Assembly: GCA_036927565.1 (NCBI GenBank) | Contig: JAYESD010000004.1 | Location: 166,877,697 to 166,941,696, forward strand | Length of the DNA stretch: 64,000 nucleotides | From: Tuctoria greenei | Lineage: Eukaryota; Streptophyta; Magnoliopsida; Poales; Poaceae | Reading direction: 5' to 3' | Part shown: positions 54,682-64,000 of the stretch, one piece after another | How positions within the stretch are numbered: the stretch's first letter is position 1 | How the letters are laid out: each line of letters begins with the position of its first letter | Position numbers and translations under genes: made by a program | Notes under the pieces: model-generated | What the model was told of the DNA's origin: nothing | The model's input: only the letters and a program-made list of their open reading frames with translations | The model's database searches: none

Positions 54682-55668
54682 GTTCTATTGGTGGCCTTTT
54701 TGTTGTTGCGATTGTTGTGTTCCCGATGCTTGTTCGCAGAGAGAAGAGAAGGATGAAAGAATATTTTGACAAGAATGGTGGCCCAATTTTAAAAGATGTA
54801 AATAATATAAAGATATTCAAAAAGGATGAGCTCAAGCCAATTTTTAAAGCCTCAAATATTATTGGAAAGGGTGGCTTTGGTGAAGTTTATAGGGGGGTAC
54901 TCAGCGACCAACAGGTTGCAGTCAAGAAGCCCATTGATGTTGATGTAGCACAAAAGGAACAGTTTGCAAACGAGGTCATCATCCAGTCACGTGTCATCCA
55001 CAAGAACATTGTCAAGCTCATAGGGTGTTGCTTAGAAGTTGATGTACCTATCCTGGTTTATGAGTTTATCTCCAAAGGTAGCTTGGATGACATTACTTCA
55101 TGGCAACAGAGAAAAGCCATTGACTTTGAGTCAACGTCTAAGTATTGCTGCAGAATCAGCCGAGGGGCTTGCCTATATGCATTCAAAAGCCAACGTTACA
55201 ATTATGCACGGTGACGTAAAACCAGCTAACATACTGTTGGATGAAGGGTATATGCCGAAGATTTCCGACTTCGGAATATCAAGACTGATCGCCACAGGCA
55301 AGGCACAGCACACAAATTATGTCATTGGTCACAGGAGTTATATGGATCCAGTGTATCTACAGACAGGTTTATTAACAAAAAAAGTGAATGTTTACAGTTT
55401 TGGGGTTGTGCTTTTGGAACTCATTAGCAGGAAGCAAGCGACACATGCTGATAACAATAAGTTAGTTACGAGTTTTGTTGGTACTCACAAGACCAGAACA
55501 ACGGAATTATTTGACAAGGAAATTACAGCAACAACGAGAGATATTGAGGTTCTTGATTGCCTTGCAGGGATCACGGTGGAATGTCTTCAACTTGATGTTG
55601 ATCAAAGACCAGAGATGACTGATGTAGGAGAGCGTCTTCTCATGTTGAAGAGATCCTGTGATAAGTAG
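54682..55668 (+). other. WAK exon 3: transmembrane segment and kinase domain
   Basis: Acceptor TCATTATAG. GSIGGLFVVAIVVFPMLV is the membrane segment. The kinase has IIGKGGFGEVYRG (P-loop), VAVKKP (Lys), IMHGDVKPANILLDE (catalytic Asp, HGD so non-RD), KISDFGISR and MDPVYLQTG. Subdomain IX reads NVYSFGVVLLEL where the family has DVYSFG, a loss of a structural Asp. One extra A at about 55,095 shifts the frame between GSLDDI and LHGN. The stop TAG is at 55,666-55,668. Confidence 0.88.
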
Positions 55669-56362
55669 CATACGGCTACAAGGTCGTTTGTTAAATCCTC
55701 TAATCTTCTTTGTCTTCTATGTTGAAAACTGATGAATAAATTTATCATCAACAATATATTGTTGTACTAATTTTTACTTTTGTATGTGCGAGCTCATCTA
55801 CAAAATTTCCAAGATTGGAGGGTTTACTAAATTCAATGAAAAATTAAATATGTTGTAACTCGTCATGACCTACGACATATATTAGCTTTTGCAAAATTTA
55901 TATCTATTGGATATGTAATGTCACCATTGATTCTTCACCAGTTTCATTGTTCTTATGTGAAAAAAAGATGCTTGGAACTACATTATGGCTGACAAGAAAA
56001 GAAATGAAGGAATCATCCAATCTCAAAGTATGCATCAAATCAAACTCGATAAGGTCAATACTACACCACAACTTCATACTGCTACCGCGGGTTCAAGGCA
56101 AACATACGAGTAGTATAAACTGAAACCATTTAGACGAAACCAACACATCCAGAGTCTTCAATCGTTGTGTTGTTGGACTTTGGCCACGAGTTGGAACAAT
56201 TGAGAGCACAATGCCCATGTGGCTGCTTGGCCGTTATTTTAGTATATAAATACTAATGACCGGTCACTAAACTTAATAACCTTAGAGCACTCGGTGCAAT
56301 AGCCACCGCCAGACATACATGCACTCCTTACACTTAAGCCATAGGAAATCTTCGAGAGAACT
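55669..56362 (+). other. WAK 3' flank
   Basis: A possible poly(A) signal AATAAA lies at 55,735-55,740, about 70 bp after the stop. The rest is mixed AT-rich sequence without a recognised gene. Confidence 0.5.
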
Positions 56363-57072
56363 TGTAGCAAAACGGGCAATCAGACGTCGGTTCCAAAAAA
56401 GACTGTCGGGACCGTCGGATTTAAAAACATAGAAGCGTCAGTTTTTGGGACCCAACGTACATAATTTTATAAGCATCGGCCAACCGACGTATTTACTTAA
56501 ATATGTCGGTTGGTACCGACGGTCTGTACCTTAAAGCCATCGGTCACTTGTCAAAAACCGACAACTCTATTAAGGCTGTCGGTTCGCGGGGTCCGGTCGA
56601 CGGTTTTAATGTGGGTCCGGCCGTGCGGGGAGGAAAACCGACGGAAATTTAAAAAAAAAACCACTGTAGGCGTCAGTTTAGAGCCGAGCCGATGGTCTTA
56701 TGGGGGTTAAAGGCGTCGGCTAGGGCCCCAGGCCGATGTTCTTATCCGACCTAAAGGCGTCGGCCAGCTGCCTAGCCGACGTTCTTACTCGCCTTAAAGG
56801 TGTCGGCTTGGGCCCAAGGCCGACGCTCTTACGCGCCATAAAGGCGTCGGGTGTGGCACCGACGTCTTTAGAACTTAAATGCATCGGTGCTGCAAACCGA
56901 CGGCTATAGGTCATAAAGGCGTCGGCCCCAATGTCCATACCATTTAAAAACGTTGAATCTAGGTCGTCAGCTATGAACATCGATTTATCAACGTATATAA
57001 ATTAATGGCGTCAGTTTCTTTAGGTTACCGATGCCTATATGGCTGACGGCCTTTTGCCCAAGTCCTGTAGTG
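56363..57072. mobile_element. Non-autonomous CACTA-like element with CCGACG-type repeats
   Basis: The right end reads GCCCAAGTCCTGTAGTG, the inverse of CACTACAGGACTTGGGC, a good CACTA terminus. The body is filled with alternating GGCGTCGGC and GCCGACG words about 25-60 bp apart. The left end near 56,363 (GTAGCAAAACGGGCAATCAG) is only weakly similar, so that boundary is uncertain. No transposase. Confidence 0.65.
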
Positions 57073-57260
57073 CCAGTCTACAATTGACTCGTAGAGTTGG
57101 TTGGAGACTCAACAGTCATAAGAAAGCTTGAGCAGGTAGCCCCCAAGTCTATAATTGACCTGTAGAGTCGGTTGGAGACTTGTAACTTCTAACAAAACTT
57201 CAAGAGCCGGTAGCCCTGAGTCTACACTGACCCTAGAGTTGGTTGGAGAATGGTAAGTTT
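57073..57260. repeat. Three diverged ~75-bp repeats
   Basis: GTAGAGTTGGTTGGAGACT, GTAGAGTCGGTTGGAGACTT and CTAGAGTTGGTTGGAGAAT recur at about 57,092, 57,161 and 57,232, each preceded by an AGTCTACAATTGAC-like word. Probably a remnant of an LTR-retrotransposon repeat. Confidence 0.7.
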
Positions 57261-57314
57261 CGAAGTGCATATAGGTCCTCGTGTAGATTTGAATAATTAA
57301 TGGCAATCAACCAA

Positions 57315-57578
57315 GAGTCCGTTTGATTCAACTTCACATACTGGATTCAATGCCAGAATCTGAAATCTCAACCAAAAGGGTTTTACTACGAAGATTTTCG
57401 GTACAAACCTCCGATTTCTCAAATTCTCATCCAGATATTGGAAAAATTACCCACCTACCATCGGTTATATGTACAAATAGTTTATCTATTTTTCTTTCTC
57501 TTAGTTAACAACAGGTTTGTACACAGCTCACAAACAAAATTAGATTTTCAAGAATCCACAGTTAAACTAAATAGACCC
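57315..57578. mobile_element. Tourist-like MITE (about 264 bp)
   Basis: The ends GAGTCCGTTTGATTCAACT and (inverse) GGGTCTATTTAGTTTAACT are similar inverted repeats. Flanks CAA and TAA could be a mutated 3-bp TWA duplication. No coding content. Confidence 0.6.
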
Positions 57579-59330
57579 TAAGTATCTAATGACTTTGGAT
57601 GAGAATATATGGAGGAACAAAAGATGTGAAAAGGGTTGTGGATCCCTCAAGTGTAGAAGTAAAAAACAGTGTGAAGCTATACTTAATGCTCGGCTTAATT
57701 TTTCTTGACTATCGGAATGCCATACTACTAAGAGGGATATGAGTTTAGATTGCAAATAGAAAAATTGTCGATCCTCAAGCTAAACATCATTGAATAGGTT
57801 TTAGGAAAGTCTGAGGTACCCATAAATGTTCGGGGTAACCGATGGGATTGTACTATAGGTGTAATGGGAAATAGGGTTTCCATTTCCACCATGACAAAAC
57901 TTGGCAGCCTCATCCTGTGCTCACTAAGGCTTGACCCAGAGAAAAAGCGACCTTAGAGTGCAGCGCCAGCCGAAATGGGTCGAGGTTGCCATAGCTCGAC
58001 CCAGTTATGACACTCCTCGCAAAAGGACCCTCAACTCGGAGGTCGTCGACCCTCCAACGGCCTGCGCGGGTCGAGGATTGACCATACATAGCCAAGTCCA
58101 ATCGCGACCCCAAGAGGTTAGGATATTTGCTTCGATAGGCTCTTCAACCCATCCATTGGGTAGGTTGTGACAAGATGCCGGAGTAAATACTAAGTACTCA
58201 AGTACGCGGCTAGAGTGACTAGCAATGGGATGAGACATATCTATGATGAATGGGGCTATCCTGGATTGCATGATGGCCAACGTATGTAACAAGCGGCATG
58301 GGGAGCAGGTCTGATCAGGAGGCCCACTTCTAGTACACCCAGCTCCCAAATATAGACTTGGGATGATCCTTCAAAAAGTAGAATATAATAGCTTTGCATT
58401 AATGTGACATGCGGGGTTTAGGTTTTAAAGAAGGCAGCTACATGCCCAGCTGGGGCTCTATCCAATCCAACTGATGGTAAGGTCCCGTTGAGTCTACAAA
58501 ATGGAAATCCAAGGGGTGGAAAATGGAAGCAGAAAAAAGTGAAAACGGAGAAAAGGGGGAAGAAGAAAAGAAAAGGAAGAAGAGAAGAAAAAGATGAAGA
58601 TCGCTTGTAATCCCATGTTCCACGCATTAAGGATAATACGAGTCAAGCAGGATGTTGGGCCGTTAGCCTTTGGACAGTCCAAACCTAGGAAAATTTGTCT
58701 GAAATTTTCATCCATCTAAAACCATTCGGTCCAACCCTGTGAAGGTTGTGCACCCAACTTCAAATTTCTCAAGGGGCAATTTCATCAATCCCCCATGCCA
58801 ATTCCACACATCTACATTTAGTATGCTAGAAAGGGAGGTGTTGAGTTTCCACGGTGTCCCGCACCATCATCGGCATCAAGTTTCTTCGTCTCCACCATGG
58901 GAAGCGGGTGTAACAGCATTTCTCTCTACATTCTTGTGCTGTGAAATTCAGTCCACGATACTAACCCTCATTAGGTTAACCCGAACCCAACCGACAATGG
59001 GATTCTATATAATACATACTAAATTAGCCCGAATTCAGAATTGGGTATACATATCCTTTCTCATACACTACCTTGCATGTTGTACCATATGTTTCTTTAC
59101 CTTCTTATACCCTGTTATGATAAGGTTAGGCATACAACATGCCACATCATGCATCAGCATCGCCTGGAAAAGTCCTTAGTGCGCGACGGTAAAAACCCAG
59201 AGCTCTGGCCACCTCATAACATATGCGTTTAGCCCACACACCATGGCATCAAACCCTCTATCGAGGCATCATCTCTAGGGCCATAAAGTCCCTTCAAAGG
59301 TGCAGGGTTAGGTTGTTGCCCACACCCACT
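57579..59330. other. No recognised gene
   Basis: Mixed sequence with several GACCC / GGGTCGAGG words (57,930-58,100) and a purine-rich stretch (58,490-58,600). I see no domain and no clear transposon ends. Confidence 0.4.
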
Positions 59331-59469
59331 AAATGTTTGTGACATTACTCGAAGCAAATCGAGTAACTATCTTTCTGCGACCAAGTCCACTCTAGTGGCA
59401 ACAAAAGTCCACTTTTGTGGCAAAATCTATAGTTAGTTTGGGGGACCCACTCCCAACTCCATTGCCCGA

Positions 59470-60260
59470 TTTAGGGGGGCACCATGGTTCTCCCTAGACT
59501 CTATGACCAATGCTTGAAGGTCTGCGCCAGGAGGGTGTTCCTTCACATGGGCTTGGTGTTGTTTACATTTAACAATATAAGCGCACCTCCCGACCTCATT
59601 ATGGAGAGCACAACCATGTGTAGATCCCTTCAAAGGTTTGTGTCAGGCAGATGCCCCTCACCATGGATCCTTGACCTTCGAGCTGAGGTCCGCGCCAAGT
59701 GGGCACCCCTCTTTAGGGTCCCCAGATGTCTTCCCATAGAGGTCCGCAACAAAATAGATGCACCACATAGGGAACCTCGAACTGTAGCTCGAGGCCACAC
59801 TAGGAGGGAGCCCCTCACCAAGGGTTTTGACGATCCCTCCCAGATGTTCGCACTAAGAAAGGTGCAACTCATCGGGATCCTTTAACCCTACCTAAAGGCC
59901 CACACCAGAAGGGTGCTCCTCAACAAATATTATGATAATTTCTCCCAGTGGTCTGCACCAAGACTGGTGCCAAGACTGGTGCTCCTCACCCGGATCCTAG
60001 AACACTGGCTCCAGGCCTCTACAAGGAGGGTGCTCCTCACCATTGTTCCGATGATTTGTCCCAGGCATCTAAACCAAGACGGGTGCTCCTCATTAGGGTC
60101 CTCAAACCACAGCTCGAGACCCACACCAGGAGTGTGCTCCTCACGAAGGATTCTAACGATCCCAATTAGAAATTTGTGCTAAGACGGGTGCCCCTCACTG
60201 AGATCCTCGAACCTCGGCTTGTAGCCTGCCAAAAGAAGGGTGTCCTTTGAATATGCTGTT
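59470..60260. repeat. Decayed minisatellite with ~60/125-bp periodicity
   Basis: The word GGGTGCTCCTCAC, with variants, returns at about 59,914, 59,981, 60,027, 60,078, 60,134 and 60,188. It is preceded alternately by CACCAGGAG and CCAAGAC and followed by a GATCCT..AACC or GGATTCTAACGATCC segment. Older copies go back to about 59,525. Higher-order units near 125 bp contain two half-units. It lies just upstream of the next copia LTR. Confidence 0.75.
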
Positions 60261-60316
60261 GGAACTTCGTCCCGAGAGTCACATTGGGCAGAAGCCAATC
60301 ATTAATGGTTCATTCT

Positions 60317-61715
60317 TGTAAGTGCATCTAGGCACCTCCATGTGGGTTTTGGAGGATTGACGACAAACAAGTAAAGCACTAATGAAATTGTTTAAGTTGA
60401 GAGCAGGTCAATTAAAAAAGATGAGAAATGCAAAAAGGAAAAAAAGAGAATTATGATTAAAAAGATAAATTTGAAGAACAAGACTTAGTCTAATTCATAG
60501 TGTTCAAAGTGTGTGTGGGAAATCCTATCAAGAGCTCAAATTCCCATATGGGAAGAGTGAGAGATAAACTCAGTAGAGCACAAAGTCCTATAATCGACTA
60601 GTCCAGACACCACAGACACAACTGAGAATAAGAGAAAGAGAAGTCTCTAGATGAGATCAAACTAGTCTTCACAATGGAGACTAATCCAATTTTCCACACA
60701 CTAGAACTCTTGGTGTGACAATGGACTTGTTTGAAGTTATACCGAACTAGTCTGATCCTTTGAGACTAGTCCGATTTTGAACGGCCAAGACCTCTCTGTG
60801 TGACATCGGACTTGTCCGATGTCCAAAATACTAGTACGGTATATTTGGGTTTTTGCACTTCACACTTACAATGTTGTTGGGACTTAGCCTGTGAGACAAA
60901 AGTCACCGCACCGGACTAGTCCGGACATGTAAGAACCTAACGATCACTTTTTGGGACTTCTATAAAATGGAGACCCCCAAATCATTTCACACAAATATTG
61001 AACCCTAGCACCAACACTGCATCAAAGAGCACAAAAAAACTCTTGTTAAAACATTCTAAGGCCAAAAGAGTAAAATATTGGGATTTGGGAATTGGGAAAG
61101 GGAGAGTGACGATCTCATCTACATTGAGCTCTTGGGTTTCATATCTCACACGCTTCTGTTAATTCTTATATAATTCTTAGATTGTTTTTATCATACTTTC
61201 TTTTGTAATCTTTTGGGGGCCCTCAACTTGTGAGAAAGCCCCAAAACTCAATGATTACCCTTTGTGATGGTGAGAACCAAGTTGGCCTTTGTGGTAACTT
61301 GGTGAGGGAAGGGTTGGTGAAGATCTGACCCTTTGTGGGCTCCTCAACGAGGACGTAGATCCCTTGTGTGAGATTGAACTTCGATAAAAATTGACTCTTG
61401 TGTTCTTAATTCATAGTTCTTACTATCATCACTAGCTAGGGCATAGACTTGATCATTATTGCAATTCATGGTAATCTTGTGATCCACGTGCAAACTAGTC
61501 TTTCTACATATTTGTTAAAGTTGTTAGAATAGTTTACTACTTTCCATTGAGATAAATTAAAAGAAAATACCAAAAAGATTTAAGTTTGCTCATTTTGCTG
61601 ACTAACCCTGGACTAGTTCGCACTCACATCAGACTAGTCCGACTCTGTAATTTGACAACTTTTAATTAAGTGTTTCAGGAAATCAGAAAGGCTATTAATC
61701 CCCCACTAGGCTACA
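60317..61715 (+). repeat. 5' LTR of the second copia element (1,399 bp)
   Basis: TGTAAGTGCATC to CTAGGCTACA, followed by the primer site. The U3 part carries repeated palindromic ACTAGTCCG-type words (60,597, 60,770, 60,925, 61,631). A TATA-like TATAAAAT lies at 60,961. Confidence 0.85.
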
Positions 61716-61721
61716 TTAAAT

Positions 61722-61733
61722 TGGTATCAGAGC
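61722..61733 (+). other. Primer-binding site (tRNA-iMet), second copia
   Basis: TGGTATCAGAGC six bases after the LTR end. Confidence 0.92.
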
Positions 61734-61785
61734 CAATTTTAATTATGAGTGTCTTAATTCTAACAATCACTATCTTTCTATTTCT

Positions 61786-63835
61786 ATGGGGAAGCCTATA
61801 CACTTCGATGGAAATGACTATACAATGTGGAAGCATAATATCAAGATGCATCTCATTTCCTTAAAACCAAGTCTTTGGCATATTGTGTGTACAGGTTTAG
61901 ATATTCCTTACACTGACGAGGAGCTCACTCAGGAACAAGCACAAGCAATCTACCGTAACGCACAACCTGCCTCAATAATCACTTCATCTCTAAGCCGGGA
62001 GGAGTTCAACAAGGTTGATGGACTCAAGGTTGCCAAAGATATATGGGACACCATAAAAACGGCACATGAAGGTCATTGTTCTGCCGGGAAGCAAAAATTG
62101 AGATGATTGACAGGGAGCTAGGGAGGTTTGCCATCGAGGAAGGTGAAACTCCCCAAGAGATGTACAGTCGGATGAAAGTCTTAATCACAAGAGCAGAGCA
62201 TATGGGAGCAAGAAGTGGACTGACTATGAAGTGGTCAAAAGGATGATTAGGACATTTATGCCTAGAAATGTCACTTTATGCTCCATGATACAAGAAACCC
62301 CGGAGTTCCACAAAATGACCCCCAGATTAGCTTCTAAGCTAAATCATCAATCATGAGATGATGGAGAAGGAAGCGCAATATGTGAAGAGTCTTGCTGAGC
62401 TCATATCATACAAGAAGAAGGAAGTTGCGCTCAAGGCGACATGCAAGCCAAAAGGAAAGGAAGTCCATGAGGTGCAAGATGAAGAAGATACCGACGATGT
62501 GACATCGATATGAATGACGAAGAGATGGTCCTCATCATGAAAAAGTTCAAAAGAATGATGAAGAGGAGACGAGGCGAAAACTACAATGAGGGCAAGAGAA
62601 AAGACAAAGGAAAATCCAAAGCTAGGCGGTCTTGGCACAATTGTGATGAATATGGACACTTTATGGTTGATTGCCAATATGAATAGAACAACAAGAAGAA
62701 GAAGGAATCAAAGTCACAAGACAATAAGATATTCAAGAAGAAAAAGCAAGTTGGCCAAGCACACCTCAGAAAGGAGTGGGACTCAAACGACGAGTCCTCC
62801 TCCGAAGATGAAGATGGAGTGACAACCATTGCCATGAAATAGCCTTCCATGAAGACCACTCTCTTTCCAAACTTGGGAGTATGGAAGGACTCGAACCACA
62901 CTTGCCTTACAGCTAAGGAAGGCAATAAAAAGGTTAACTATAGACCGTCCTCTTTACATTCTTTACATGATGATAATTTTGATAACAGCAATGAAAATGA
63001 ACACATGCTTAAGGACTTAAGTAAAAGTGCACTAGCTAAAAAAATGTTGTTAGATGAGATATTTGAGAAGGAAGCACTTATTAACTGACAAGAAAATATG
63101 CTCATTCTTCAAAATGAGAGATATCATCAGGTTAAAAAGCTTCTCGAGCTCAAAAAGGAAGAGAGAAGCACTTGAGCATGAGCTAGCTTTGAGTAGGAAA
63201 CTTGCTCAAATCTTAATAATTTAAACGTTGTACTTAAGGATGAATTTGTCAACTTGACAAAAGTTAACAAGACCCTTCAAAGACAAGTTGAATCACTCAA
63301 GCAAAGTGCAACCTCGTCCTCTAAGAGCTCACCTTCCTCAAATGTCGCATCCATTCCACATAAAACATGTAATTGTGCTAATTTGGTTCTTGAAATGAAA
63401 AATGAACTTAATGGGACACAAGGCAAATATTCACCTAAGGGTGGCATTTTTGATAAGAAGAAAATCAAATATGCACGTAGTGCATATTTGGTTACTCGAT
63501 CTCCCAATGTCAAGGAAAGTCTTGGATATTCTAGAGGTGAAAACCAAAATGCTAAAAACCTCAAGAAAAACAAGAAATGAATTTCTGTCAAGGAAGGCCC
63601 AAATCAAGTTGAGAACAACAAACATATTCCTTCCTCACATGAAAAAGATAAAATGGACCAAACAATATGTTTAATGACTTTAATGCTTCATATGTTCTCA
63701 TAAAAACAAATTTGGTCATATTTATGCTAAATATGGTGGTTCACTCCACCAGAGTCCAAAATCTTGTGTGTGGATGCCCAAATGTCTTGTAACTAACATC
63801 AAAGGATCTAATCAAGCTTGGGTACCTTGAAACAA
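61786..63835 (+). pseudogene. copia gag of the second element, broken
   Basis: The ATG at 61,786 opens MGKPIHFDGNDYTMWKHNIK, the UBN2 gag head. KIEMIDRELGRFAIEEGETP follows after a frame change at about 62,095. The first zinc knuckle at 62,637 reads WHNCDEYGHFMVDC, having lost its first Cys. Coiled-coil regions (62,990-63,320) lead to a second knuckle (63,695) reading CSHKNKFGHIYAKY, with two Cys lost. The tail CVWMPKCLVTNIKGSNQAWV is typical of SIRE gag. Many stops. Confidence 0.82.
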
Positions 63836-63889
63836 GGCATAATTCATTTTTGTAGGCGTATGTTTGTATTTCATAACACCACAGATCAT

Positions 63890-64000
63890 CTCCGGTGAGA
63901 GATGAGATCCGCAAGCGCACGGAAGATACTGTTGTAGCATTTCACCCAAGAGTATTCCCAAGGGTATCATATTTAACCCAAAGGAAGGCAGTGAAGTGAG
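63890..64000. other. Start of a further repeat at the window edge
   Basis: The protease expected here is replaced by GATGAGATCCGCAAGCGCAC, TTGTAGCATTTCACCCAAGA and AGTATTCCCAAGGGTATC. I associate these words with internal parts of grass retrotransposons. Too short to classify. Confidence 0.4.

Larger units (their letters stand above)
49873..55668 (+). pseudogene. Wall-associated-kinase-like gene, three exons, degraded
   Basis: Exons 49,873-50,939, 51,016-51,201 and 54,682-55,668 have GT-AG borders and matching phase (CAA G|AC and G|GT both restore family residues). The order is signal peptide, galacturonan-binding domain, WAK-associated C-terminal cysteine region, EGF-Ca, transmembrane segment and Ser/Thr kinase. 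WAKs span the plasma membrane and link pectin sensing to kinase signalling. Three frame breaks (about 50,020, 50,550 and 55,095) make this a pseudogene. The first is shared with the unit 1 copy. A hAT lies in intron 2. Confidence 0.85.
60317..64000 (+). mobile_element. Second Ty1/copia SIRE-like element, 5' part
   Basis: A complete 5' LTR (60,317-61,715), iMet primer site and gag are present. The protease is not reached before a different repeat appears at about 63,890. The LTR head TGTAAGTGCATCTAGGCACC resembles that of the element at 9,565, so both are SIRE/Maximus relatives of different families. The 3' LTR lies outside the window, so age cannot be estimated. Confidence 0.8.

Overview
This window is plant nuclear DNA, almost certainly from a grass (Poaceae). 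The signs are SIRE/Maximus-type Ty1/copia elements, a CRM-like Ty3/gypsy element, CACTA (En/Spm) elements with AGGCGGTT-type subterminal repeats, Stowaway and Tourist MITEs, hAT elements, and one split wall-associated-kinase (WAK) type gene with a typical exon plan. I cannot name the species. There are no bacterial features and no RNA genes that I can see. Nearly every reading frame belongs to a transposable element and is broken.

Layout. 1-11,000: a Ty1/copia SIRE/Maximus element whose 5' LTR start lies outside the window, with gag, PR, IN, RT, RNase H, an extra third ORF, and a complete 3' LTR. It sits in a hAT remnant (to 11,726). 11,727-12,850: host flank with a short tandem duplication. 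The second copy of that duplication was the target of a 12.8-kb CACTA element (12,851 to ~25,630) and then of a 2.4-kb hAT (25,737-28,156). The empty copy at 11,885-12,213 proves both insertions. 28,644-29,131 is a truncated first exon of a WAK gene.

The stretch 15,554-29,131 (CACTA interior, hAT, WAK 5' end) is then repeated head-to-tail as 29,142-50,361. The junction carries a 10-bp filler. Only the second unit carries a 7.5-kb minus-strand Ty3/gypsy element (32,223-39,736, TSD GGCGG). The WAK pseudogene continues from the second unit through an EGF exon (51,016) to a kinase exon (54,682-55,668). Its second intron holds a hAT insertion with a perfect 8-bp TSD. 55,669-60,316 is repeat-derived DNA: a CACTA-like end, a Tourist-like MITE and a decayed minisatellite. 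60,317 to the window end is the 5' part of a second SIRE-like copia element.

The CACTA element carries two divergent transcription units. A minus-strand gene (En/Spm-associated domain plus Ulp1/C48 protease) and a plus-strand TnpD transposase start from two promoters that share homologous leaders and TATA boxes in inverted orientation. The most unusual object is the 2.4-kb hAT. It has captured pieces of SNF2 chromatin-remodeller genes, most like the CLASSY branch that acts in RNA-directed DNA methylation. Those pieces lie in a spacerless head-to-head palindrome of about 570 bp per arm, present in both duplicate units. It is a candidate hairpin siRNA source aimed at a host silencing gene.
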